Counted from the first letter of the stretch, positions 1-8,187 are shown. The stretch is 12,173 nt of DNA from Streptomyces katrae (GCF_000966975.1 NZ_JZWV01000652.1:1-12173); one strand, 5' to 3'. Translations and numbers: made by a program. Notes: generated by a model from the sequence alone, not told the origin.

Positions 1-761
1 ATCGACACCCCTCCGTTCGGCCGAAGGATCTGGCCGGTCATGAAGGACGAGGCGTCCGATGCCAGGTAGAGCACCGCGTGGGCGATGTCCTCGGGTTCGC
101 CGACCCGGCGCAGCGGGGACATCCGGATCATGGCGGCCTCGGTCTGCTCCTGGGCCTCGGGGGTGTGGCGGGCGGTCATCGGGGTGCGGATCCATCCCGG
201 GGCGACGGCGTTGACGCGGATGCCGTGGGGGCCGCTCTCGGTGGCGAGGGTCTTGGTGAGCTGCACCACGGCGGCCTTGGCGGCGCTGTAGCAGAGCAGG
301 CCTGGCTGGGCGGCGTCCACGGCGCCGGAGGCCATCGTGACGACCGAACCGGGGCGGCCGGCGGCGATCATCGCCCGGACGGCCTCCTGGCAGGTGCGCA
401 GGACCCCCTTGAAATTGATGTCCAGGACCCGGTCGAGGTCCTCGTCGGTGGTGTCCAGGACGCTGCTGGTGTGCATGACCCCGGCGATGGCGGCCGTGAT
501 GTCGAGCGGTCCGGCCGCGGCGACGGCGGCCCGCAGGGCGGCGCGGTCGGTGACGTCGAGGGGGTGGGCGGTGGCGGTTCCGCCGGCCTTGGTGATCAGG
601 GCGGTGGTCTCGGCCAGTCCCCGCTCGTCGCGGTCCGCGCAGTGCACGGCCGCGCCCGCGCCGGCGAGCAGGAGGGCGGTGGCCCGGCCTATGCCGGCGG
701 CGGCCCCGGTGACGAGTGCGGTGCGGCCGGTGAGCTCGTACGCGGTGATGGGTGTGGGCAT
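1..761 (-). CDS. SDR-family NAD(P)-dependent oxidoreductase (3' end outside window)
   Basis: This is a classical short-chain dehydrogenase/reductase with a Rossmann fold. The N-terminal cofactor loop TGAAAGIG is at residues 18-25. Asp43 ends the second strand (CADRD), which usually favours NAD over NADP. The catalytic residues are Asn116, Ser145, Tyr158 and Lys162 (YSAAK). The C-terminal PNGG signature is reached just before the edge, so 253 residues are visible and probably only a few are missing. The usual NNAG motif after the fourth strand reads AIAG here (residues 91-94), so its first two Asn are replaced. The start is the ATG at 761. There is no Shine-Dalgarno, but a promoter-like sequence sits directly upstream, so the gene may be transcribed separately from the nei2 gene 32 bp upstream. 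FabG-like or glucose/alcohol dehydrogenase-like activity is possible. The substrate cannot be told from sequence. Confidence 0.93.
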   Translation of the reverse strand, partial: MPTPITAYELTGRTALVTGAAAGIGRATALLLAGAGAAVHCADRDERGLAETTALITKAGGTATAHPLDVTDRAALRAAVAAAGPLDITAAIAGVMHTSSVLDTTDEDLDRVLDINFKGVLRTCQEAVRAMIAAGRPGSVVTMASGAVDAAQPGLLCYSAAKAAVVQLTKTLATESGPHGIRVNAVAPGWIRTPMTARHTPEAQEQTEAAMIRMSPLRRVGEPEDIAHAVLYLASDASSFMTGQILRPNGGVS

Positions 762-767
762 GCCAGG

Positions 768-797
768 ACGGTACGAGCGGATCTGACGGCCCGTCAA
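768..797 (-). promoter_or_regulatory. SigHrdB-like promoter for the SDR gene
   Basis: Read on the minus strand, TTGACG (797 to 792) is followed by an 18-nt spacer and TACCGT (773 to 768). Six more nucleotides lead to the ATG at 761. The -35 matches the first five bases of TTGACA and the -10 fits TAnnnT. The spacing puts transcription start at or next to the ATG, so the message would be leaderless. The -35 box contains the TGA stop codon of the upstream nei2 gene (796-794). Confidence 0.6.
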
Positions 798-1606
798 TTG
801 GTCGGGGTGTCCGGGGTGGGGCCGGACTGGCAGCGGGGGCACCAGTAGGTGGGGCGGTCGTCCTGGGGGGCTTCGCGCACGGCGGTGCCGCAGCGCAGGC
901 AGGGGCGGTGGGCACGGCCGTAGACGAACAGCTCGCGGCCGGGGCGGTGGCTTCCGGTGGTGTTGCGGGGGCCGCCGTGGCCGGTGTTCGCGGCGAGGAG
1001 GCGCTGGGCGGCGGCCGCGATGCGGACGGCGGTGACCTCGGGGTCGGGGAGGGCGCCGACCGGGGTCCAGGGGGTGACCGCCGCGAGGAAGCAGAGCTCG
1101 GACTTGTAGATGTTGCCGATGCCCGCCAGGTTCCGCTGGTCGAGCAGGGCCTCGCCGAGGGGGCGGCCGGGGGTGGCGAGGAGGTTCCCGGCGGCCCGGC
1201 CGGCGTCCCAGTCGGGTCCGAGGAGGTCGGGTCCCAGATGGCCCACGGCCCGGTCCTCCTCGGCGGTGCGCAGCAGTTCGAGGACGGGGAGGCGGTAGCC
1301 GACGGCGGTGGCGTCCGCGGCGGCCAGGACGGCACGGATCTCGTAGGAGGGGCCGCCCCGCCATTTCTCGGCGGGGCCGAAGACGTACCAGGCGCCGTCC
1401 ATGCCGAGGTGGCTGTGGAGGGTGAGGCCGCCTTCGAGGCGGGCGAGGAGGTGCTTGCCGCGCGGGGTGACGTCCAGGGTGGTGCGGCCGGCGAGATCGG
1501 CGGTGGCGAAGCGGGGGACGCGCAGGTCGGCGTGGGTGAGGGGCTTGCCCGCGAGGGCGGCGTGCAGGCGGGCCGCGACGCGGTGGACGCTGTCTCCTTC
1601 GGGCAT
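794..1606 (-). CDS. nei2: Nei2-type DNA glycosylase/AP lyase (Fpg/Nei family)
   Basis: This is a base-excision repair enzyme that would remove oxidised bases and cleave the abasic site. The mature N-terminus PEGDS gives the Pro2 nucleophile and Glu3. Lys51, in the TPRGKHLL hairpin, is the expected DNA-phosphate contact. The helix-two-turn-helix lies around residues 153-171 (DQRNLAGIGNIYKSEL). The C-terminal zinc finger has Cys236, Cys239, Cys256 and Cys259 (C-x2-C-x16-C-x2-C). Its 270 residues are normal for the family. The start MPEGDS is fixed because Pro2 must be N-terminal. No Shine-Dalgarno precedes it; GACAAT ends 6 nt before the ATG. In mycobacteria nei2 is known to lie with lhr, and here lhr is upstream on the same strand with a lipoprotein gene between. 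The paralogue name (Nei2 rather than Nei1 or MutM) rests on the MPEGDS start and context. Confidence 0.93.
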   Translation of the reverse strand: MPEGDSVHRVAARLHAALAGKPLTHADLRVPRFATADLAGRTTLDVTPRGKHLLARLEGGLTLHSHLGMDGAWYVFGPAEKWRGGPSYEIRAVLAAADATAVGYRLPVLELLRTAEEDRAVGHLGPDLLGPDWDAGRAAGNLLATPGRPLGEALLDQRNLAGIGNIYKSELCFLAAVTPWTPVGALPDPEVTAVRIAAAAQRLLAANTGHGGPRNTTGSHRPGRELFVYGRAHRPCLRCGTAVREAPQDDRPTYWCPRCQSGPTPDTPTN

Positions 1607-1612
1607 GGGGCC

Positions 1613-1618
1613 ATTGTC
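1613..1618 (-). promoter_or_regulatory. candidate -10 box for nei2 (leaderless)
   Basis: GACAAT on the minus strand ends 6 nt before the ATG at 1606. It has the A at position 2 and T at position 6 of the -10 consensus. No recognisable -35 box stands 16-18 nt upstream, so this is a candidate only. Confidence 0.35.
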
Positions 1619-1642
1619 ACGCCGCCCGGGGCCGGGAACGCG

Positions 1643-1678
1643 GAACCCCCCGGGCGGGGTGGCCGCCGCGGGGGGTTC
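1643..1678 (-). terminator. hairpin terminator after the lipoprotein gene
   Basis: Perfect 10-bp arms, GAACCCCCCG (1643-1652) and CGGGGGGTTC (1669-1678), enclose a further 5-bp stem, GGCGG/CCGCC (1653-1657 with 1663-1667), leaving one bulged base and a 5-nt loop. There is no U-tract, as is common for actinomycete terminators. It lies 34 bp past the ancestral lipoprotein stop (1712) and before nei2. The symmetry would also work for plus-strand transcripts. The frameshifted lipoprotein frame reads through this hairpin to 1617. Confidence 0.7.
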
Positions 1679-1711
1679 GCGCGATCAGGAGGGGCCCGGT
1701 GGGGCCGCCCG

Positions 1712-2444
1712 TCACTTCCAGGTCAGGCCCTTCTGGGCCGGCTTGTTCAGGTTGTTGTACGGGTCGCCCCAGTACTCGGCGCCGGTGACCTTGGCGCCGG
1801 TCGGCGCGAGGGCGACGGCGCAGGAGGCCTGGGTCTTGCCGGTGGTGAAGCCCGACGGCAGGGACTCGTTCGGGCACTTGTCGAACTTGCCGGCGATCAG
1901 CAGGACGCCGGACTCGGCGCCGCCGTCGAGCAGGCCCTTGATCGAGCAGGCCCTTGATGTGGCCGACGGAGGCGAAGGACAGGTCCGTCGTGCCGGTGTT
2001 CTTGGCCGTGTAGTGGATGTAGAAGGGCGTCTGGCCCTTCACCTTGTCGGCGACGTTCAGGGACGCCAGGTCGGCCGGGTTGCCCGCCTCGATGCTGGTG
2101 ACCGTGAGGGCGAGCTGGCCGCTCTTGCTGCCGGAGGTGAACGGGATGGTCGCCGCCTGGCCGATCTTGAAGGACTGGCCGGACGTGGCCACCGCGCCGC
2201 CACCGGCGGGGGCGCCGGAGGCGCCGTCGTAGCCGCCCGCCGAGGCGCCCGGGGCGGCCGAGGAAGCGCCGCCCGCCGGAGGCGTGGCGTAGCCGTCCGC
2301 CGGGGCGGACGCCGCGGAGGACGGGGCGGCCGGGGCCGCGGGAACCTCTTCGTTGCCGTCCTTGCAGCCCGTCAGAACCAGGGTTCCGGCCACGGCGAGG
2401 CCGGCCGCGGCCAGGGTGGTCTTGCGCATGCTGATGGAGCTCAC
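1712..2444 (-). pseudogene. secreted lipoprotein of unknown function, frameshifted by a 16-bp duplication
   Basis: The N-terminus is a lipoprotein signal peptide: Arg7-Lys8, a hydrophobic stretch, then lipobox L24-T25-G26-C27. A low-complexity Ala/Pro/Gly/Ser linker follows to about residue 85, then a beta-rich domain (SFKIGQAATIPF... TPFYIHYTAKNTG). At GHIKGLLD the frame is lost through an exact 16-bp tandem duplication. Removing one copy restores a continuous reading with a two-Cys C-terminus (CPNES, ASCAV) ending ...KGLTWK and a TGA at 1712; the restored length is exactly 239 codons. As it stands, translation runs about 60 codons in a wrong, Arg/Pro-rich frame and on to 1617. GTG 2444 is preferred because GGGGGAG lies 6 nt upstream; ATG 2459 and ATG 2429 are alternatives. 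The fold resembles DUF4352-like extracellular domains, but I do not recognise the function. It may be a pseudogene or a sequence error. Confidence 0.85.
1927..1958. repeat. 16-bp perfect tandem duplication
   Basis: The unit CGAGCAGGCCCTTGAT occurs at 1927-1942 and again at 1943-1958 with no mismatch. Sixteen is not a multiple of three, so it shifts the minus-strand lipoprotein frame. The second copy has no counterpart in the restored protein reading. Confidence 0.97.
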
Positions 2445-2450
2445 TTTTTT

Positions 2451-2457
2451 CTCCCCC
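2451..2457 (-). promoter_or_regulatory. ribosome binding site deciding the lipoprotein start
   Basis: GGGGGAG followed by AAAAAA leads directly to GTG 2444. The same purines sit inside the reading frame that would start at ATG 2459, which argues that the GTG, not that ATG, is used. Confidence 0.7.
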
Positions 2458-2497
2458 ATGACTGTGTACCGCCAATGCGGTGCCTGTGATCACCTTT

Positions 2498-2515
2498 GAT
2501 AAGCCATGGATAAGC
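2498..2515. repeat. GATAAGC direct repeat, 11-bp period
   Basis: GATAAGC occurs at 2498-2504 and 2509-2515, separated by CATG, placing the copies one DNA turn apart in the lipoprotein leader. The palindrome GTGATCAC is just beside it (2486-2493). This could be a protein binding site; no known motif is matched. Confidence 0.35.
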
Positions 2516-2520
2516 GCCAG

Positions 2521-2543
2521 TGCCAGCTGAGGAGCGGCTGGCA
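2521..2543. promoter_or_regulatory. 7-bp perfect inverted repeat in the lipoprotein leader
   Basis: TGCCAGC (2521-2527) and GCTGGCA (2537-2543) flank a 9-nt spacer, 77 nt upstream of the lipoprotein GTG (counted from 2521). It could be a dimer operator or an RNA stem-loop in a long leader. A smaller stem, ACCGC/GCGGT (2469-2482), follows in the same leader. No riboswitch class is recognised. Confidence 0.4.
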
Positions 2544-2571
2544 GCGGTTTCGTGACATGGCCAAGACATAC

Positions 2572-2601
2572 GTATCTGAGTCGAGACCGGAGCGAGTTCA
2601 A
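2572..2601 (-). promoter_or_regulatory. weak candidate promoter for the lipoprotein gene
   Basis: On the minus strand TTGAAC (2601 to 2596) is followed after 18 nt by AGATAC (2577 to 2572). The -35 is fair and the -10 poor. The 191-bp gap between lhr and the lipoprotein must hold its promoter if the gene is not read from lhr, but no strong canonical match is visible. The palindrome ATACGTAT (2568-2575) overlaps the -10. Confidence 0.25.
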
Positions 2602-2635
2602 GCCGTTTCCCCGGTCGTAACCCTCCGGTCACCCC

Positions 2636-5600
2636 CTAGTTGCGCAGCCGCAGCCCCCTCGGGGTGGCGTGGAAGCCGGCCGTCTCCAGAGCCTGGCCGA
2701 CGGGGGAGGTGAGGGCCGCCGCGGCGTTGATGCGCTCCACCGTCAGGTCCGGCAGGGTGCCCGAGCGGGAAGCCGTCACCAGGGCCGCGGTGGCCGCCGC
2801 GAGGCGCGGGTCACCGGGCTCCGGCCAGGCCAGCAGGGTCTTGCCGCCGCGCTCCAGATAGAGCGTGAGCTCGCCGTCGACCAGCACCACGAGGGAGCCC
2901 GCCTTGCGGCCCGGCTTGTGGGTGGCTCCGGCCGGGGGCTCGGGCCAGGGAAGGGCCGCCCCGTACGCGTTCGCGGGATCGGCGGCGGCCAGGACCACCG
3001 CCGCCAGCGGGGGCGGGTTCTTCTCCGCCGCGCGCAGCCGGTCGACCGCGCCGTCCATCGCGAACTGGGCCGCGCCCAGCCCCTCCACCACATAACCCCG
3101 CCGGGCCTGCCCGCTGTCCTCGAACGCCGACAGGATCCGGTACACCGCGCTGAAGCCGCCCTCGACGCCCTCCGCCGCCACCGCCCCCCGCGTGACCACC
3201 CCGTGCCGGTCGAGGAGGGTGCGGGCCAGGGCGTGCGCCCGCTGGGTCGGCTCCGGGGCGGGCGCCGGGAGCAGCGACCAGCGGCCCGAGACCGTCGGCG
3301 GGCCCGTACGGGAGACGGTCGCGCTCAGGCTGCCGTACCGGCCGCGCGGGACCGTCCGGCGGGCCCGGTGGGCGGTGGCGCCCGCCGTACGGCCCGAGCC
3401 CAGCAGGGAACGCAGCGGAGCCAGGGTGTCGTTGGTCAGCCGGCCCGACCAGGCGAGGTCCCACAGGACGGAGGACAACTCCACGTCCGTGGCCTCGGGA
3501 TGACGGGCCCGCACGGATTCCGTGAGCTGACGGAAGAACAGGCCGTACCCGCCCGACAGGGCGTCCAGCACCGCCTGGTGCAGCGGGCCCAGCTCCAGCG
3601 GGTGCGGCTCGGGGAGCAGCAGCGGAGCCGCGTCCGCCAGGTACAGGGAGATCGGCCCACACCACCTCGCCGGTGGTGGTCAGTTCGTCCAGCAGGGCCG
3701 GCGCGTACCCGGCGACCCGCGAGGGCAGGATCAGCCGCTCCAGCGCCGACGCCGGCACCGGGGCGCCCTGGAGCTGCTCCACCGCCCGCGCCAGCCCGTC
3801 GATCCCGCGCAGCCCGCCGCCCAGGTGCTGCCACTGGGGCAGGAAGGTGGCCAGTGAGGCCGGCGGTACCGGCTCCAGCTCCTGCCGCAGCGCAGCCAGC
3901 GAGCGGCGCCGCAGCCGGCGCAGCACCGCCGCGTCGCACCACTCCTGGCCGATGCCCGCCGGATGGAACTCGCCCTGCACCACCCGGCCCGCCGCCGCGA
4001 GCCGGTGCAGGGCGCCCTCGGTCACCGCCGCGCCCAGGCCGAAGCGGGCGGCGACGGCGGCCGTGGTGAACGGGCCGTGCGTACGGGCGTAGCGGGCCAG
4101 GAGATCGCCCAGCGGATCCTTGACCGGCTCCGTGAACGCCTCCGGGACCCCCACCGGAAGGGCGGTCCCCAGGGCGTCGCGCAGCCGGCCCGCGTCCTCG
4201 ATCGCCGCCCAGTGCTCCGCGCCCCCGATCCGCACCCGGATCGCCCGGCGCGCGGCCTCCAGGCCGGCGGCCCAGCCCGGCTCCGCCCCCCGCTCCGCCA
4301 GCTCGGCGTCGGTCAACGGGCCCAGCAGGCGCAGCAGGTCGGCCACCGACTCGGCGTCCTTCGCCCGCCGGTCCTCCGTCAGCCACTGCAGCTCCCGCTC
4401 CAGCTCCTCCAGCACCTCGGCGTCGAGGAGCTCGCGCAGCTCCGCCTGGCCCAGCAGCTCCGCCAGCAGCCGCGAGTCCAGCGACAGCGCCGCCGCCCGC
4501 CGCTCGGCCAGCGGCGAGTCGCCCTCGTAGAGGAACTGGGCCACGTACCCGAACAGCAGGGAACGGGCGAACGGCGAGGGCTCGGGGGTGGTGACCTCCA
4601 CCAGGCGGACCCGGCGCGCCTCCACGTCCCCCATCAGCTCCGTCAGGCCCGGCACGTCGAACACGTCCTGAAGGCATTCGCGCACGGCCTCCAGCACGAT
4701 CGGGAACGAGCCGAACTCGGATGCCACCTGGAGCAGTTGCGAGGCCCGCTGGCGCTGCTGCCACAGCGGGGTGCGCTTGCCGGGGCTGCGGCGCGGCAGC
4801 AGCAGGGCGCGCGCCGCGCACTCGCGGAACCGGGAGGCGAACAGGGCCGAGCCGCCCACCTGGTCCGTGACGATCTGGGCGACGTCCCCCTGGTCGAAGG
4901 CGACGTCGGCCGCGCCCAGCGGGGCCTGCTCGTCGTCGAACTCGAACGACGGCGGCCGGGCGGGATCGTGGTCGAGGAGGTCCAGGTCCATGGAGAGCAG
5001 GTCGGCGTCCGGCAGGCGCAGCACGATGCCGTCGTCGGCATGCATCACCTGGGCGTCCATGCCGTACTTCTCCGCCAGCCGGGCGCCCAGGGCCAGCGCC
5101 CACGGCGCGTGCACCTGCGCGCCGAACGGGGAGTGCACCACGACCCGCCAGTCGCCCAGCTCGTCACGGAACCGCTCCACCACGATGGTCCGGTCGTCCG
5201 GCACGTGCCCGCAGGCCTCCCGCTGCTCCGCGAGGTACGCCAGGACGTTGTCGGCGGCCCAGGCGTCCAGCCCCGCCGCCAGCAGCCGCAGCCGGGCGTC
5301 CTCCTCGCCGAGCCCGCCCAGCTCCCGCAGGAACGCGCCCACCGCACGGCCCAGTTCCAGCGGGCGGCCCAGCTGGTCGCCCTTCCAGAACGGCAGCCGG
5401 CCGGGCACCCCGGGGGCCGGGGTCACCAGGACCCGGTCGCGGGTGATGTCCTCGATCCGCCAGGAGGTCGTGCCCAGGGTGAACACGTCGCCCACACGGG
5501 ACTCGTAGACCATCTCCTCGTCGAGCTCGCCGACCCGGCCCCCGCCCTTCTTCGGGTCGGCGCCGGCCAGGAAGACGCCGAAGAGCCCCCGGTCGGGGAT

Positions 5601-7202
5601 GGTGCCGCCGGAGGTCACCGCCAGGCGCTGCGCACCGGGCCGGCCCGTGACCGTCCCCGCCACCCGGTCCCACACCACCCGGGGTCTGAGCTCCGCGAAC
5701 GCGTCCGACGGATAGCGGCCCGCGAGCATGTCCAGCACCGAGGTGAACGCCGACTCCGGCAGCGCCGCGAAGGGCGCCGCCCGCCGCACCAGCGCCAGCA
5801 GGTCGTCGAGCTGCCAGGTGTCCATCGCCGTCATCGCCACCAGCTGCTGGGCCAGCACGTCGAGCGGATTGGACGGGATCCGCAGGGACTCGATCGCCCC
5901 CGTGCGCATCCGCTCCGTGACCACGGCCGCCTGCACCAGGTCCCCCCGGTACTTGGGGAAGACCACCCCGGTGGAGACCGCCCCCACCTGGTGCCCCGCC
6001 CGGCCCACGCGCTGGAGACCCGACGCCACCGACGGCGGCGACTCCACCTGCACCACCAGGTCCACGGCACCCATGTCGATGCCCAGCTCCAGGCTGGACG
6101 TCGCCACCACGGCCGGCAGCCGGCCCGCCTTGAGGTCCTCCTCGACCAGCGCCCGCTGCTCCTTGGACACCGAGCCGTGGTGCGCGCGGGCCAGCAGCGG
6201 CGGGGCGCCCTGCGCGGCACCCGACTGGGCCATGATCTCCGCCGGGGGCGGCGCACCCTCGCCGAGCAGCTCGCCCGTGGCCCGCTCGTAGGCGATCTCG
6301 TTGAGCCGGTTGCACAACCGCTCCGCGAGACGGCGGGAGTTCGCGAACACGATCGTGGACCGGTGGGCCTGCACCAGATCCGCGATCCGCTCCTCCACAT
6401 GCGGCCAGATCGACGGCTTGTCGCCGCCCTCCCGGCCCTCCGTGGCGGGGGAGCCGCCCAGTTCGCCCATGTCCTCCACCGGGACGACCACCGACAGGTC
6501 GAACTCCTTGGCCGACGGCGGCTGCACGATCTCCACCCGGCCGCGCGGCGCGAGGTAGCGGGCCACCTCCTCCACCGGCCGCACCGTCGCCGACAGCCCG
6601 ATCCGGCGGGCCGGGCGCGGCAGCAGCTCGTCCAGCCGCTCCAGCGACAGGGCCAGATGGGCGCCGCGCTTGGTCCCGGCGACGGCGTGCACCTCGTCCA
6701 GGATCACCGTCTCGACCCCGGACAGGGCCTCGCGGGCCGCCGAGGTCAGCATCAGGAACAGCGACTCCGGCGTGGTGATCAGGATGTCGGGCGGGCGCAG
6801 CGACAGGGCCCGGCGCTCCGCGGCCGGGGTGTCCCCGGAGCGGATCCCCACCCGCACGTCCGGCTCGGGCAGCCCCAGGCGGGCCGACTCCTGCCGGATC
6901 CCCGTCAGCGGGCTGCGCAGATTGCGCTCCACGTCCACCGCGAGCGCCTTCAGCGGCGACACGTACAGCACCCGGCAGCGCTTCTTCGGCTCGGCCGGCG
7001 GCGGCTGCGAGGCCAGCCGGTCCAGGGCCGCGAGGAAGGCGGCCAGCGTCTTGCCGGAGCCGGTCGGCGCCACGACCAGCACGTCCGACCCCTCCCCGAT
7101 GGCCCGCCAGGCGCCCTCCTGCGCGGAAGTGGGCGTACGGAAGGCCCCCGTGAACCACGAGCGGGTCGCGGGGGAGAACGAGTCGAGCGCAGCGCCTGCC
7201 AT
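2636..7202 (-). pseudogene. lhr: Lhr-family ATP-dependent DNA helicase, frameshifted in the C-terminal region
   Basis: Lhr is a large SF2 3'-to-5' DNA translocase/helicase linked to DNA repair. Counting from ATG 7202: Walker A APTGSGKT 45-52, ITTPES 142-147, DEVH box 169-172, SAT 204-206, HHGSVSKEQR 341-350 and motif VI QRVGRAGH 397-404, followed by the long winged-helix C-terminal region. In-frame similarity runs to Trp1182-Ala1183 (VVWA). The expected continuation (SLYLADAAPLLLPEPH...) then appears in another frame and runs 337 codons to the TAG at 2636. A 32-bp deletion at 3650-3654 would explain this; restored length is about 1532 residues, normal for Lhr. Unrepaired, the protein continues about 280 residues of nonsense to 2811. 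The helicase core is intact. GTG 7217 is an alternative start; neither has a good Shine-Dalgarno. If the shift is an error, this is a normal functional gene. Confidence 0.93.
3650..3654 (-). other. frameshift junction in lhr
   Basis: The codons TGG (3659-3657) and GCC (3656-3654) are in the N-terminal frame, while TCC (3649-3647), CTG and TAC are in the C-terminal frame. Four bases, GATC, remain between them. Lhr proteins of this group normally have about a dozen residues here (of the GAGALPG-x-DGW type, from memory of the family), so a deletion of 32 bp, or another length equal to 2 modulo 3, is the simplest reading. A one-base insertion would fit the frames but not the missing residues. Confidence 0.75.
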
Positions 7203-7208
7203 GCCCCC

Positions 7209-7276
7209 ATCGTGCACCCGGCCACTGACAACCGGCCGGACCTGGGCAAACGCCCGGCGGAACGGGGGCGCAGAAT
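7209..7276. promoter_or_regulatory. divergent lhr/araC promoter region
   Basis: The 80-bp gap between the lhr ATG (7202) and the araC-type ATG (7283) holds two -10-like hexamers, each ending 6 nt before its start: CACGAT on the minus strand (7214 to 7209) and CAGAAT on the plus strand (7271-7276). A 6-bp inverted repeat CCGGCC/GGCCGG (7218-7223, 7234-7239) lies between them. No good -35 box is seen for either direction. If the regulator controls itself, a site should be here. Confidence 0.35.
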
Positions 7277-7282
7277 GAGGGG

Positions 7283-8137
7283 ATGGGGAAGGAGACGGGG
7301 ACGCGGGAGGACGGGCCGGGCGGCCGGGAGTGGGCCCGGCACTGGCGCTACCCGCAGCTGCCGGGACTGGACCTGCTGCGCGCCCACTACGTCCGCCACA
7401 CCTTCCCGCGCCACGCCCACGACGGGTACGTCATCGCGGCCGTCACCGGCGGCATCGAGGAGATCGGCATGCCCGCCGGCACCCTGCGGGCCGGACCGGG
7501 CAGCGTGGTGCTGATCAACCCGGAGGTGCCGCACAGCGCGCGGGCCGGGGAGCCCGAGGGCTGGGCGTACTCCACCCTCTACCCCTCCCGGGAGCTGATC
7601 ACCGAGGTGGCCGCCGAGATCGGCACCCTGCGCGGCACCCCCGGCTTCACCGCCGAGATGGTCCTCGACGGGCAGGGCGCGAAGCTGATCACCGACGTGC
7701 ACCGGGCCGCCGAGACCGGCAACGCCCTGGCCGCCGACACGCTGCTGCGGGCCGTGGTGGCCCGGATGCTCAGCAGGCACGCCGCTCCGCTGCCCGCCCG
7801 CACGGTGGCCCGCGCCGGGGGCACCGACGCCGAGCGCGCCCGCGCCGTGCTGGAGGAGCGGATGGCCGCGCCGCCGTCGCTGGAGCAGCTCGCGACGGAG
7901 CTCGGGACCAGCCCGTTCGCCCTGCTGCGGGCCTTCCGGGAGCGGTACGGGATGCCGCCGCACACCTGGCTGACCGATGCGCGGGTGCGGCGGGCGCGGA
8001 GGCTGCTGGACGCCGGGGCCGCGCCGGCGGAGGTGGCCGTCGCCGTCGGCTTCACCGACCAGCCGCACCTGAACCGGCACTTCACCCGGATCGTCGGCGT
8101 CCCCCCGGGCGCCTACCGGCGGGCGCGCGCGCTCTAG
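7283..8137 (+). CDS. AraC-family transcriptional regulator
   Basis: This 284-residue protein has the two-part AraC layout. The N-terminal effector-binding cupin spans roughly residues 25-160, with HAHDGY (His44, His46) typical of AraC-binding domains. The C-terminal DNA-binding domain with two helix-turn-helix units spans about 188-281 (LEQLATELGTSPFALLRAFRERYG, then VAVAVGFTDQPHLNRHFTRIVGVPPGAYRR). The second HTH signature GFTDQPHLNRHF is very clear. It stands 108 bp upstream of azlC on the same strand, so it most likely activates the azlCD exporter in response to a small molecule, plausibly an amino acid. ATG 7283 has GAGGGG touching it, too close for a Shine-Dalgarno, and CAGAAT 6 nt upstream, which suggests leaderless expression. 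Effector and target are inferred from context. Confidence 0.93.
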   Translation: MGKETGTREDGPGGREWARHWRYPQLPGLDLLRAHYVRHTFPRHAHDGYVIAAVTGGIEEIGMPAGTLRAGPGSVVLINPEVPHSARAGEPEGWAYSTLYPSRELITEVAAEIGTLRGTPGFTAEMVLDGQGAKLITDVHRAAETGNALAADTLLRAVVARMLSRHAAPLPARTVARAGGTDAERARAVLEERMAAPPSLEQLATELGTSPFALLRAFRERYGMPPHTWLTDARVRRARRLLDAGAAPAEVAVAVGFTDQPHLNRHFTRIVGVPPGAYRRARAL

Positions 8138-8187
8138 GGGGTGCGCGGCTGCTCGGGGGTCCGGTGCGCCGCCGGGGCTGAGGCGCG

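Noticed and set aside
1617..1900. The Arg/Pro-rich C-terminal tail of the current lipoprotein frame as a real domain
   Set aside because: It disappears when one copy of the 16-bp duplication is removed and reads through a terminator hairpin into the nei2 promoter.
752..1957. Plus-strand frame opposite nei2 and the lipoprotein
   Set aside because: Gly/Ala-rich antisense shadow with no motif.
3640..3670. Programmed ribosomal frameshift in lhr
   Set aside because: No slippery heptamer or downstream pseudoknot is evident, and residues expected in the family are missing, which a slip would not explain.
7218..7239. CCGGCC/GGCCGG inverted repeat as a definite operator for lhr/araC
   Set aside because: Short GC-only repeats are frequent by chance in this genome; kept only as a note in the promoter region.
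3963..7514. Very long plus-strand open frame of 1183 codons opposite lhr
   Set aside because: It is antisense to clear Lhr motifs, its product is His/Arg/Gln-rich with no domain, and such frames arise by codon bias in high-GC DNA.
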